Under the pieces are notes generated by a model that searched no databases, was not told the DNA's origin, and was given only the letters and a program-made list of their open reading frames with translations. The translations under genes and the position numbers were made by a program. 64,000 nt of DNA, from positions 9,330,001-9,394,000 of the forward strand of contig CM065383.1 in NCBI GenBank assembly GCA_033060915.1. The letters are read 5' to 3'. Shown one piece after another: positions 49,390 through 60,564 of the stretch. The number at the start of each line of letters is the position of its first letter. The stretch's first letter is position 1. Source of the DNA: Euryodendron excelsum (lineage: Eukaryota > Streptophyta > Magnoliopsida > Ericales > Pentaphylacaceae).

Positions 49390-50277
49390 CGGCTGAACGT
49401 CGACCCAAAGTGACGATTTGTGGTCCAAAAGGGAAGAAGGGCGGTGACACAGCATGTGGATGCCATTATTGAAGAAATTGAAAAACTCTTAGAAGCTGAG
49501 GAAATTCGAGAAGTCCACTACCCAAGCTGGCTTTCGAACACTATGGTGGTAAAGAAGAAGGACGGCAAGTGGAGGGTCTGCGTTGACTTCATCGATTTAA
49601 ACAAGGCATGTCCTAAGGACCCATTTTCTTTTCCCAAGATTGACCGGCTCGTAGGTGCAACAACCAGTTTCGGGAGAATGAGCTTCTTGGATGCTTACCG
49701 AGGGTATCACCAAATTCCTTTCCATCTAGATGATCAGGAGAAGACGACATTGATGATGCTCTTTGATTTAAAGAACACCAGGGCCACTTACCAGGGACTA
49801 GTCATTAAAATGTTCGAAGACCATATTGACAGCACTGTGGAGGTCTACATTGATGATATGATGGTGAAAAGTAAAGTTAGCAACTCCAATTTGGAGAATC
49901 TAAAAGGAGTGTTCAGCATCCTAAAGCAGTACAAAATGAGACTAAACACCTCCAAGTGCGTGTTCGGAGTCAGTTCAGGGAAATTCCTGGCTTTCTTGGT
50001 CACACATTAGGGAATTGAAGTAGATTCGCAATAGATCAGTGTGATCCAGAGTGTTCAAGCCCCAAAGAATGCTAAGAAAGTGCAAAAATTGACTAGAATG
50101 GCAACAACACTTAACCTATTTATCAGCCAATCTTCAAATAAGTGCCGACCATTCTTCCAGCTTCTCAAAAAATGGGAACAATTCAAATGGACTCCAGAAT
50201 ATGATCAAGCCCTTGGTGATTTAAAGAAATACTTGACCCAGCCACCCCAAATTTCCACCCTACTCAAGCATGAATAA
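49390..50277 (+). pseudogene. Retrotransposon reverse transcriptase (deleted, degenerate)
   Basis: In the same frame as gag and protease. Recognisable RT blocks are WLSNTMVVKKKDGKWRVCVD, DLNKACPKDPFSFPKID, FLDAYRGYHQI, and the catalytic YIDDMMVKS (near 49849-49875). Between EKTT and DLKN only a few residues remain, where about ten more are expected (the segment before the PFGLKN motif), so roughly 30 bp have been lost, and P-F-G itself reads L-F-D. Further stops follow. The enzyme could not work. Confidence 0.92.
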
Positions 50278-51390
50278 CTCTTTCTTTACCTAGCTGTATC
50301 GAAGCATGCAGTCAGCGCTGTACTGCTCCAGCAACAAGATCGGCAGCAGAGGCCGATCTATTATGTCAATAAAACACTCTTGGGTGTAGAAAGTAGGTAC
50401 TTACTTACCGCTAGAGAAATTGGCACTCGCTCTGGTAATGGCGTCTCGCATATTGGTACACTACTTCACAGCTCATACCATCAACGTCCTCATGGACCAT
50501 CAGCTCAAACCACTCCTTGAAGGACTGACTTCTCTGGAAGATTGGCAAAGTGGGCCGTTGAGTTAGAAGAATTTGATATTAAGTTCCACCCAAGATCGGC
50601 AGTTAAATGTTAGGTACTTGCTGACTTTATTACCAAATTCTCTGTTGAACTGCCACTAGAGGATAGCCCGGCAACACCTTCTGCTCAACAACACGATGAC
50701 CTCCCCCTGGACCTTTGAGAAAGTGTTGATCATTGGAAACTTTACGTTGACAGATCGTCCAATGATCAAGGGGCAAGATCGGGTATAGTACTCATTACAC
50801 CAGATAGTTTAGCCATTAAACAAGCTATCAAACTTGAGTTCACCGCCTCAAACAATGAATTTGAATACGAGGCCCTACTCGCCGGACTGCACCAAACCAT
50901 TGAGCTAAAAATTGTCAAGATCATCATCTATTTCGACTCCCAATTAGTAGTTAATCAGATCACGGGAGAATATGCAACAAAAATTGACAGAATGACGCAG
51001 TACCTAGCAAAAGTAAAGGAATTGCTGACCAAGTTCAGCAAATACAAATTCCTTCAAATCAGCACCGACAACAACTCTTATGCTGATGCCTTGGTTACAC
51101 TAGCAACAGCCTTAAAGTCGAGGTCAAAAAGAACAATCAATATGGAGACCTTAGTCAGACCAAGCATATTTCATGAGGAGGAACAAACTCTGGCTATAAA
51201 ACAGTTGGGACCATCATGGATGGGGCATATTATCTCCTATCTCGACAAAGACAAGCTGTCAGAGGACAAGAATGAAACCAGATGGATCAAACACAAAGCC
51301 CTTAGATACTGGTTGTCGCCAACCAAGGAACTCTATAAAAGATCCTTCATAGGTCCTTACTTGCATTGTGTCTACCCGGATAAAGTGTAG
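50278..51390 (+). pseudogene. RNase H and connection region (degenerate)
   Basis: The connection region (YLAVSKHAVSAVLLQQQD, PIYYVNKTLLGVE) shifts frame near 50415 and shifts back before LAKWAVELEEFDIKF (about 50543). The RNase H domain spans about 50730-51120 (WKLYVDRSSNDQGARSGIVL, NNEFEYEALLAGL, IIYFDSQLVVNQI, NSYADALVTLA). The first catalytic D is kept, but the usual Gly after it is Arg. The frame then matches that of gag again. Confidence 0.88.
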
Positions 51391-52213
51391 GGTGTCCTAT
51401 TCGAAATGCATGAAGGGATATGTGAAAGTCATGTCAGCGGAAGATCCTTGACCCACCGAGCTATCTCACAGGGGTACTGGTGGCCCTATATGCAAAAAAA
51501 AACGCAGTCCAGTACGTGATGAGATGCGAAAAGTGCCAACGTTCTCTCCAATCATACTTTCGCCCGATGAAGATCTCGCAACCATAACCAGCCCTTTACC
51601 TTTCGCCTAGTAAGGACTAAACATAGTCGGGCCCCTGCCCCGAGCTCTAGGCAATAGGAGGTTTCTAATTGTGGTGACAGACTACTTCACCAAGTGGGTG
51701 GAGGCAAAGCCCTTGTCAACCATCAGAGAGATTAACGTCAAAAGATTTCCATAGAAGAATATAGTAACACGGTTCGGCATACCTCATGCACTTGTCTCGG
51801 ACAATGGCACTCAATTTGATGGCAACGTGTTCAGATCATTCTACGAGGAGCTTGAAATCAGGAACTACTATTCAACACTAACATATCCGCAGTGCAACGG
51901 GCAAGCCGAAATATCCAACAAAACCATGCTAAACGGGATCAAGAAACGGCTAGAAAAGGCTAAAGGGAGATGGGTGGAGGAACTACCCAGTGTATTATGG
52001 TCCTATAGAACTACCTCGAGGCGGTCTACTGGAGAAACACCTTTCTTTTTGGCTTACGGAGTAGAAGCAGTTATACCTTTGGAGGTAGGGCTACCGACAA
52101 TCAGATCGACAGTATTCAACACTGGGCTAAACAACCAAACCCTGGACAGAGACCTTGATCTTGCAGAGGAAAACAGAGAGATTGCCCTAGTTAGGCTCAC
52201 TGGATACCAGTAA
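51391..52213 (+). pseudogene. Integrase (degenerate)
   Basis: Zinc-binding region near 51420-51545 (ISQGYWWP, MRCEKCQRS), with a frame change at an A9 run near 51497. The catalytic core holds the three acidic residues: Asp in VVTDYFTKWVEAKPLS (51671-51718), Asp in LVSDNGTQFD (51793-51822), Glu in NGQAEISNKT (51896-51925). The C-terminal part continues with LWSYRTTSRRSTGETPFFLA. A stop interrupts the core after VKRFP. The integrase frame is offset by one base from gag and RT. Confidence 0.92.
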
Positions 52214-52565
52214 CAGTTAAGTCATTCTTACAACAAACAGGTTCAGCCTAGATCCTTTATGCTAGGAGACTTAGTTCTACAAAAGGTATTAGGGGCAACA
52301 AAGAACCCCGCAGATGGAAAGCTTGGCCCCTACTAGGAGGGTCCCTACAGAGTGGCGTCCTAAGTCGCCGTGGGGGTATACCGACTGGAATCTATCAAAA
52401 ACGGGAAACAACTACCCCGACCTTAGAACGTAAACAATCTGAAAAAATTCTATCAGTAGAAAGTGACTCCCATATGATGTATCGACTTAGTGATGTTTTT
52501 TGGATTAATAAAATCGAAAGTCTTTCAAACAAATATGCTCATTTGATACCACTCACAAAAATTAG

Positions 52566-52872
52566 GTGTAAAAAACTTGGTTCTGTCCAACTTGGACAGG
52601 TCGGCTAATGAAGGTCACAAAAACCAAGTGTAAAAACTTGGTCGTATCCAAGTTGGACAGGTCGGCCAATGAAGGTCACAAAAACCAAGTGTAAAAATTT
52701 GGTTATGTCCACCTTGGACAGGTCAGCCAATGAAGGTCACAAAAACCAGGTGTAAAAAACTTGATCCTGTCCAAGTTGGATAGGTCGGCCAATAAAGGTC
52801 ACAAAAACCAAGTGTAAAAACTTAGTCCTATCTAAGTTGGACAGGTCGGCCAATGAGGATCACGAAAACCAA
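52566..52872. repeat. Tandem repeat, 61-62 bp unit, about 5 copies
   Basis: Units start with GTGTAAAAA at 52566, 52628, 52689, 52750 and 52812, and a decayed start follows at 52873. Each contains CTTGG, TGTCCAA(G/C)TTGGACAGGT and CGGCCAATGAAGGTCACAAA. It lies between integrase and the end of the antisense gene. Confidence 0.93.
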
Positions 52873-53048
52873 GTTCGAAAAAGGTCAAACATCTAACTCT
52901 TAAAGATTGGCGGATACATAAATTTTGATCAAGTGAAAGTTGTGGAATAGAACAAGCAATGCGAAGACAAAATCAAAAAAGGACTTCATTAATTTAAAAA
53001 AAAGGCCGATTACAAAAATAGAGCAAAGAAAGTCAGAAGCACAAAAAG

Positions 53049-55352
53049 CTATTTTTTAGAAAACTCAAGCCGACTTCTCCTCCAATTGATTAGAAAGCCC
53101 AGCAGACTGATCTTTGGCCTCTCCTGTGCCTTTTAACGATCTAGCAGCTATTTTCGCCTCTTTGGCGATGGCCTTCAAAGCAAGCTTTCTCTTGTGTTTG
53201 GCATTGGCCACCACCTTTTTGGGTCAACGACGCCTTCCGATGTTGTCTTGAAATAGTCAAGGCATAAACGCCAAACATCAAAGGACTTATCAACATTTGT
53301 GAATATAAGGGCACCATTCCAGCCCTATCGAAAGATCGTCCTGGAAACCTTCGCCATCTCAATTGCAAGATTTCTAGCCGGTCTTTGCTCACCTTTTTGC
53401 ATGATCAGCTCCTCCTACGCCTTCAGCCTAGCCCTTTTAGCAGCAACCTCGCCCTTCAGATTATCCACCACGGCCTGAAGGGCGTCTATCTCGGCCTTGG
53501 CCTGGTACAGTTCCACAGACTGCAGCTTATTTTTCACCGGTAACTCAGTGGCCTCCCTGTCCATCTTCTCATAGTCGGCCGTCACCATATTTAGCTTGGC
53601 AGTGGCCTCTTCAGCCTTCTTCCTCAAAATTATTCGGTCTTTGTTGGCATCAATCTACTCTGCCTTCATACCAGCGTGCACATCAATACGGTGCTGGTGT
53701 TACTTGGCAAGTTTTCAGAATCGGGTCATCGCCTCTATCGCATTCAGGCAACCTTGTACAAACCCAATTTCTAGCATTAGAACAGTGTGCTAAAAATACT
53801 AAAAGCAATAAGGATAACGCCGACTTAGCAACAAAGAATCATGAAAGGCGCCTATAAAAATATCTGCATCGCTCACCTCCCTTAGCTTGACGACGTCCTT
53901 CTTCTGCAGGAGGCTTTGAAGGGCACCAAGAGCGACCTCAGCTTGGTTAATCATTAAATCGACCGTTGTCATAGTCGGTCGAGAATATCCGGTGTAACTG
54001 TCACCATTTCTCCGGCCTCCTCCATTACGGCCTTACCAGAGCCGGCCTTCGATTTCTTTGGAGTAGGCGGTTGAGCCACCTTAGACTTTTTTTTTTTATT
54101 ACCGAGTAGTCGACAACATCCTCGGCCGACTCAGTCTCCAGATTAACGGTCGACTCAGTCTCCAGATTAATGGCCGGCTCAGTTTCCAGATTAATGGTCG
54201 GGGGTTCGACAATGGTTGTGGTAGTCGTTGTCAGTGGCTTCCCTGCCGCGGCAAACATTAACTCCTTTAGATTCATTTCGTCCTCTTCGTCCGGGGATGG
54301 GCTTGCCTCCTGTCTTCCCCGGTTTAACTTGACTAGGCAGTCTGGAACTGTTAAAGGCGCCAAACTTGACACTAAGTTGTTCAAACCCTAACGGATCCAG
54401 TGCAAATGCCGACCCTTAGTAATGGGCTCTGATGGAAGAGAGGCAACAACCGTTACTTCTCTCACGGGGCGAGCCCTTTCGATGGTCACTCCCACTGGAA
54501 TTTCTTCAAAGTCTCCCTGCACACCCTCGTCAGCCAATCTTGCAAGGACGTTCTGCGAGATCCCCGTTACGACAGTGAAAGAGGAATAGCGAAGTCGGTA
54601 GTTGAGCAGAATGTAAGAGGTCTGAGCAACGTCTCTCAGCCTCCCTTCCCCACGAAAATCCAGAACCTTCTTCAAATCGCTAAGGTTAACTCCCCAGGCG
54701 ACTCCTTTCATCCTTTTCTTCGTAACTGCAAAAAGGGATAGTCGGAATAAAAAATATTACAAACAACAAATAAACAGATTAAATACAAGGTCGGTTTCGA
54801 ACCTATCTCCTGAGGCAATCTAGGGTGTCGAAGTGCTAGTTTGTTGCTCTTCGGAAGGTCGTTGAACTCCCAAGACCTGGTTACCCAAACCCTAACGACA
54901 TCCACACCTTTCCTGGAGGAAGGCAAATACTTGACTATCTCCTTGGACTTATTGATGGCTCGAAGATACACTTTGGAGCCCCCCCGGGGCGACTTTACAA
55001 AGGGTGTAACAGTGCTTGAGTTCAACAATGCCCAAGTTCACACCCAGGTGCTGATTAAGCTTGAGCATCCTAAACAATATCCTATATATGTTCAACGAGA
55101 GCTTGGGGGGGGGGGGGTGCTTCCTTATTACGAACAATGAATTTTTGGAGGAGGGGATGCATGGAAAACCTAAGGCCTCCCTCGATGATGGCAATGATAG
55201 GGAAGGGCATCCTCTTCTCGGTCTCCTCCAACCGAAGGTCGTTAGGGTCAACTAACTCTAAACCGATCTCGTTGGGGATCTTATACCTAGCCCTAAAGCG
55301 ACGATTGCCGCCGGACTGTCTAACATTCTCCTAAGACGCGATGCCATCAAGG
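53049..55352 (-). pseudogene. Antisense gene of the retrotransposon, with introns
   Basis: Reading leftwards: a first conserved part (about 55330-54803) contains RFRARYKIPNEIGLELVDP, HPLLQKFI and LSLNIYRILFRMLKLN. This pattern resembles the family Pfam calls Putative gypsy type transposon (PF04195), judged by eye. An intron at 54726-54802 (GT/AG, TTTTTGCAG) joins ...LPQEI to VTKKRMKGVAW in perfect phase. The middle part has three repeats of (I/V)NLETE(S/P) (54100-54200). A second intron is likely at 53790-53876 (GAG/GTGAGC, TTTTTAG). The tail has a coiled coil (53415-53627: KKAEEATAKLN, YQAKAEIDALQAVV) and ends near 53049. Frameshifts at the G7 run near 54979 and at a T run near 54090, plus a TAG at 54388, make it inactive. 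The protein's role in Tat elements is unknown. Confidence 0.75.
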
Positions 55353-55500
55353 GACACCAGTCAAAACACGAAAGCTAAAACAAAGAGAAAGATGAGAAGA
55401 AAGTGGGCTTAGAAAAGACTTACAGTGGCGGGAGTTGGCAACAAACACTCAAAGAAGGAGACGCTGCGAACCAATACCCACCGCTGGGAAGGGTACTCCC

Positions 55501-55508
55501 CTTTTATA
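55501..55508 (-). promoter_or_regulatory. TATA box of the antisense gene
   Basis: The minus strand reads GAGTATAAAAGGGGAG, a canonical TATAAAAG, about 150 bp upstream of the first candidate ATG (55352) and about 230 bp inside the 3' LTR. Expected transcript start is near 55470-55475. Confidence 0.6.
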
Positions 55509-55739
55509 CTCACGTATACCACCGGTTCGTTCGTGGGAAAATAGTAGCAATCATATCACGGCAGCGAACCGTCACATCAGCCATCAACTCATTGGCATCT
55601 TATCACTACAGCTTTTAATCCCTGCTATCCACGTGGCCAAGTAACCACCGAAACAACGGCCTACCCTAAAGGGCGCCATTAAGATCCGACACAATCGTTG
55701 GCCATCGAGATTAGAAACAACACAAGGGCTGGGGGTAAT

Positions 55740-56358
55740 TATGGGTTAAAATGTTCGAGGCCCAATCCATCTGGGTAAGCCCAATAAAAGAGAAATGAAG
55801 TTGGGGTATAGAGCAACCCAAAGAATCAGTAATGTCACCAGGCCCAAGTGGTTGACTTGTGCTCAGGCCCAAATGGCCGACCTGTGCCCAAGCCTAGAGT
55901 CGGCTAGCCCAAACCGCTAGCGGTACCAGGGTATTTAATGAAGAGTTGACTCGCTTTTAAAGCACTGGCAGTTCTCCACACAACGTCGACGTTCAAGTCT
56001 GATCAGCTGGATTTTAGCACGACAGTAAGGCAAGACCTGAATCCGATCAGTCGGCGACGAATGATGAGGTTTACGCAGCAGGTCATGATAACCTACTAGT
56101 AGACCTAAGGCTAAACACTCCAACAAATACACTATAAATACCAAAGCCTCCAGGAGCAAGGTATGGATAATTAGTTTCAAGCATATACTGTCTTTATTCA
56201 TTCAATTCTCGATTAAGCTTGCTAACTTAATCGTCGGAGTGTGATCAGCCCAAAGAAGATCAACCCATTCTAACTTCTCTGTCCCTTTTGTAGTGCGTTT
56301 GGGTTCATTAATATTGGCTCAAGTGATCAGCTAGACCTTTCTGAAAATTCCACTTACA
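55740..56358 (+). repeat. 3' LTR
   Basis: 619 bp. The start reads TATGGGTTAAAAT where the 5' LTR reads TGTGGGTTAAAAT (G-to-A in the terminal TG). TATAAATA lies at 56133-56140. It has about 55 bp more than the 5' LTR, made of two imperfect 25-bp units (GGCCCAAGTGGTTGACTTGT, then GGCCCAAATGGCCGACCTGT). Confidence 0.93.
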
Positions 56359-56801
56359 TTTATGATTGGTTATTTTGTGGACCCCACTTATCTCACGTTT
56401 AGTGCAGTATGCAAGATGGAAAAATTATCTCAATGAGATTTTACATCACATGTACATGGGACTAAGTTATCCTATTTGGGGGGTGAAACACCATATCCCG
56501 GGCTAGAGGCTTTGGTGGGATAAAGGTACTTTTACATAACTACCCCTCATAGTATGATTTTACAAATATACCCCTTCTACATGTATACTTGAATATATAT
56601 ATATATATACTAGGGGTGGGCACACGTGATACGTGTATAATCTTTGATTATTGTTGGAGTGGTAGATTGAATTACTAGAGATGATGGTCATCGTGGTCGA
56701 TTTAATCATCGGAGAGTTTGAAAGAAATCAATTGGAGTTCTATTGTTATCAAAATAGAACTGCAACAGTTTAAAATTTATAAATAAACGTAGCAGTTATC
56801 A

Positions 56802-59428
56802 TGTGAAATCTCAAATTTTAATTCATCAGTAATTAATTATAGTTTTGCATGGTTAAGTAGGATGTAAAATTATGTGGATGCTTGGTGCCTTAGGCTTACA
56901 TGTGATATGTTGGCAAGTATAGTGGACATATACTACATCTATTAGTGGTATAGGTGAACTTACAATGTATGATGAAATTAGAAACATCTAGTATTGTTAG
57001 GACTAAGACTTGTAAAAAAGTTAAAGTGGGTAAATTGTGGAGTGAGATGTCAAGTATAAGTCTTCCATGCATAGAATTCTTCCATGTGTGGGACTCAAGT
57101 GGGATATGCAATAGCCAAAAAAAAGAAAAGAAAAGAAAAGTGAGAGTGATAGAGAGAAAGAGACGGAAGAGAGATAGAGATAGAGAGAGAAGGAGAGAGA
57201 TATAGAGAGAGAGAGAGTTGTAAAGAAAGAAACAGAGAGGGAGTAGAAGGAGCTGCTGCCAGCGCAAGAATAGGCTGATTTCAGGTATGAAAATTCTTCC
57301 CTTACTGTAGATCAGGCTATAGATAGAAAGATATTGAAAAATTACGTGATTTAGATATAAAATTCATCTGATTTGGTTAAGAATTGAGAGAGAAATTTCT
57401 GTCCAAAGTTGGAAGATTTTTGCTGCGAAAATCTGCAAAAATAGCCACTTTCAAAAGTTGTTTGACTTCGTTAACAATCTGATCTGTAGCTGAAATTTTA
57501 CACACTTGAATTTTGAGATCTTAGAAAAATTTGTGCTTTGGTTTCAGTCAAAAAGGTTTTATATTTGAATTATGGTGGATTTTCAAAGTTAAGCTGCCAC
57601 TGTAGAAGTCTGATGCTCAGATCTGCCAAGATCTATAACCTCTGGTTTAACAGAGCATTCGACCAAGTTAAAGTAGCCCAAAAGTTATGAAATTTTTACT
57701 GTATCTAGTAGAGCGGTTGAAGATAATCTGTACCAAATTTCGGATTATTTCGATATTTTTTACCTGTGCTACTAATTTATCAAAGATAGAACATCTGCTG
57801 CTGAATTCGAGTTTCTACAGCACTGCCCTGTTTTAGAAAATACCAAATAAATACTTAGGCATGTTCAAAAAATGTAAAATTTTGTCTGGATACTCTGTGA
57901 GATGCCTATATTGTATTTCTAAAATTTTAGAATTTTTGGGTAGAAGCTCACGAAGTTATGTCTAGATTATAAAGCCTGTGTCAATTGTGGCAGATTAGAG
58001 GACTTAGTGTATTTTGGTATTTTTCAGCTCTAGCATTCCATTGGGAGTTTAAGTGAGGTTATGTATACATTATATTGATTATGATTGTTGGAATTCTTAA
58101 ACTAACACGGTTGTGGTGGTAGGACCTAATGGAGGGCAAGATCTGTCAACATCATTCAAGGAGTGATCGTGGTCGTGGGGTGTGTACGGTAACAGGTGGG
58201 ATCTAGGATATTCATATTCATATTGAATGAATATATTGTGTATAATATTATGTGTTGATTGTAGGATTATATATTGGTGATAATATTGGTGATAATATTG
58301 TTTGTCATATTATGTGTTGATTGTGAGATGCTTGTATTGTTAGTGTTGATTGTGGGATAATGCGAATTATGATGATCTTGTGGATATTGATTTGGATGCT
58401 TTACCATCTATATTGGTGTATTGTTTGTCTTATTATGAACGTTGGTGTTGATTATGACAGTCTTATTCATATGGAGTTGCTTGATCGTTATATATACAAC
58501 ATACTATTGATGATGTTATATATATGTGGTGATAATGGTGAGGTTATATATATGCGGTGATATTGATGAGGTTGTATAAAAGGTGGAGGTGACATTGCAT
58601 TCCATCCATATTGTATGCCTTGCATTGCACTGGAGAGAGTTAACCGATGTGAGGTTAACCAAGGCTTAGTCACGGTGGACTAGTCTAGGGGTGCCACAGT
58701 GGGCATTCCTTGATAACGCGCCATCGATATATTAGGCCAATGTTATCTAAATCGCGCGCACATGTAGGTGTTTCATGCATTACATCACAAGAGACATTAT
58801 ATCGCATGAAGTATATTACATTGTTGGTAGTGATGAGAGGATGTTTACATATTGTTGATGTTGGTATTTTATAGATGAGTATATATCATTGGGTGATGGA
58901 TTATTCATTGATGGCTGATTCTGTGATTGTATTTATCATTCTTTATGAGTTTGAGTATCTATTGTGAGCACGTTGATTTTTAGCTCACACCCACACATAC
59001 TGTTTTGACAGGTAACGTGGATATGGCTGTTCGGTTCACTGTAGTCTTGGTCCTTGCCATAGTGGCAATCATGTCGATGTCAGGATGTCGAGTCTTTGGG
59101 CTTGGGAGAGCTTCATTCTTTTACTTTTAGTTTCTTAGTTGTGTTTTCAATGGGATGTTGAGTCTTGATGTAATGTTTTTTATTAACATGGTACGATAGT
59201 AGAGCATTTGAAGGATTGTTGATTGTTTTTTATTGGTCAGGTATTGATGATTTGTGGTTTTCTTTATGCATATTGGGGCGTTTATTATATTTCTTCCTGT
59301 TATTATATTCCGTTGCGTTCGCTTTTTCGATTCGGTGTTAAGATGTCGTTCGCAAGTACGGTGACCTATGCGATCACGCTTCGCCTAATGTGATATAATT
59401 CATGTCTAATTGGGTTGGGGGTGTGACA
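56802..59428 (+). mobile_element. Probable solo LTR of a Gypsy element
   Basis: 2,627 bp with TG...CA ends (TGTGAAATCTCAAATTTTA at the start, GGGGGTGTGACA at the end) and 5-bp flanks TATCA on both sides (56797-56801 and 59429-59433). The ends look like LTRs of the Tekay/Del chromovirus group as I know them. There is no primer-binding site after the CA and no gag-pol next to it, so the internal part has been lost by LTR-LTR recombination. A purine-rich GAGA tract lies at about 57140-57245. The short frames inside (56896-57267, 58360-58673) are not genes. Confidence 0.7.
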
Positions 59429-59498
59429 TATCAAAATAACTGTCATGAGACAGCTTCAAAGACACTAATTGAATTCTCCCTTTATATACTAAAATAGA

Positions 59499-59522
59499 TA
59501 TATATATATATATATATATAAT
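59499..59522. repeat. (TA)n run followed by AT-only tract
   Basis: TA dinucleotides, then nearly 300 bp (to about 59820) made almost only of A and T. Confidence 0.9.
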
Positions 59523-59833
59523 ATTAGCATTATATTAATATAATAGATTATATCAATATTTTATATTATTAATTTTATGTTAATTTATTAGTATAAATAT
59601 AAATGTATTATATGATATATACTATACGGTAATTACATATCATTGTATTAATAATATTACCATTAATCAATAACATTTTATGTTAATTTACAATTATATA
59701 ATAACATTATCGTATTATATTTTATTATTGTTACATTATATTAATAATATATCATTACTTATAATATAATTATTATTTTTTTATTTTTATAATAATAATA
59801 ATTATTATTATTATACATTAAATTCAGTTTTAG

Positions 59834-60000
59834 TTTTTTTTTTTTTTTTGGATTGCCTGGCTAAAAGAAAGGCATTTGATGACTTAACGGTAAAGTTGTC
59901 AATTTCATCCTTATCCTAACTTACTTATCCTAGTCCTACCAAAGGTGAAATGCATATTCAATCTACTTATATCATGTCCTACTAAATGTAAAACGCGATA
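59834..60000 (-). mobile_element. Diverged SINE fragment
   Basis: It starts with a T run and GGCTAAA and contains CCTAGTCCTACCAAAGGTGAAA, which matches CCTAGTCCCACCAAAGTGAAA within the SINE at 18711-18986, in the same orientation and at a comparable distance from the T run. The 5' head with the B-box is not recognisable, so this is a truncated or old copy. Confidence 0.45.
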
Positions 60001-60564
60001 CACATAATCCAGTGATACAATTCTCGACGGGGGATATAATCTCCCGAGACACCCGTCGTGGAAATTGTATCCCAACTTATCTCACATCTCCAATCGAACA
60101 TGGCCATAGGTGAATGCATATATATATTTGGATGCCTCATCTTTTTCATGTCTTCGACAAACCTTCCCTTTCTCTTTAAGAGGGATGCTCATCCAATCGT
60201 GGCTGATGCTGAGGCGCGATTGGATTAGCAAAATCCTTCTCTTTAAATTTCACTCCCATTTGGCGTGCTCTCAAGTTCATGCTTACTGTTCTCCCGAAGC
60301 TCGTATGTCCAAAAGTTCACAACTACACCATTGTTTTGAGAAACAGTATAAAAACATGAAACTGCATTTACTTTTTTATTTGTATCCATTTATTTACTTA
60401 TTTATTTGACAAAATTGCAAATAAGCATAAATCGAATGTCAAACTGATTTTTTTTCTAAAAATTTTCTTATATATATATATATATATATATGTAATAATA
60501 ATAAATAAAAAAGAAAGAAGAAGAAGAGCACGACATCGTCTTCTTTAAGTTCCAGGATGATCTG

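Larger units (their letters stand above)
46266..56358 (+). mobile_element. Ty3/Gypsy LTR retrotransposon, Tat-lineage type
   Basis: A 10.1-kb complete but inactive element. The 5-bp target duplication TTTAT is perfect (46261-46265 and 56359-56363). The 5' LTR is 46266-46826 and the 3' LTR 55740-56358; both end in CTTACA. A primer-binding site starts right after the 5' LTR (ATTGGCATCGTCTGTAGGAA), and a purine-rich tract (AAGGGCTGGGGGT) precedes the 3' LTR. The internal order gag, protease, RT, RNase H, integrase defines Ty3/Gypsy. The gag knuckle type, the DQGSS protease, the tandem repeats after pol and an antisense gene before the 3' LTR all point to the Tat group. The LTRs differ at many positions, mostly transitions, so the insertion is old. 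Confidence 0.93.

Noticed and set aside
55375..55423. Possible intron in the antisense gene leader (ACT/GTAAGT ... TTTTAG)
   Set aside because: The splice sites look good, but 49 bp is shorter than plant introns normally are. The true acceptor may be elsewhere.
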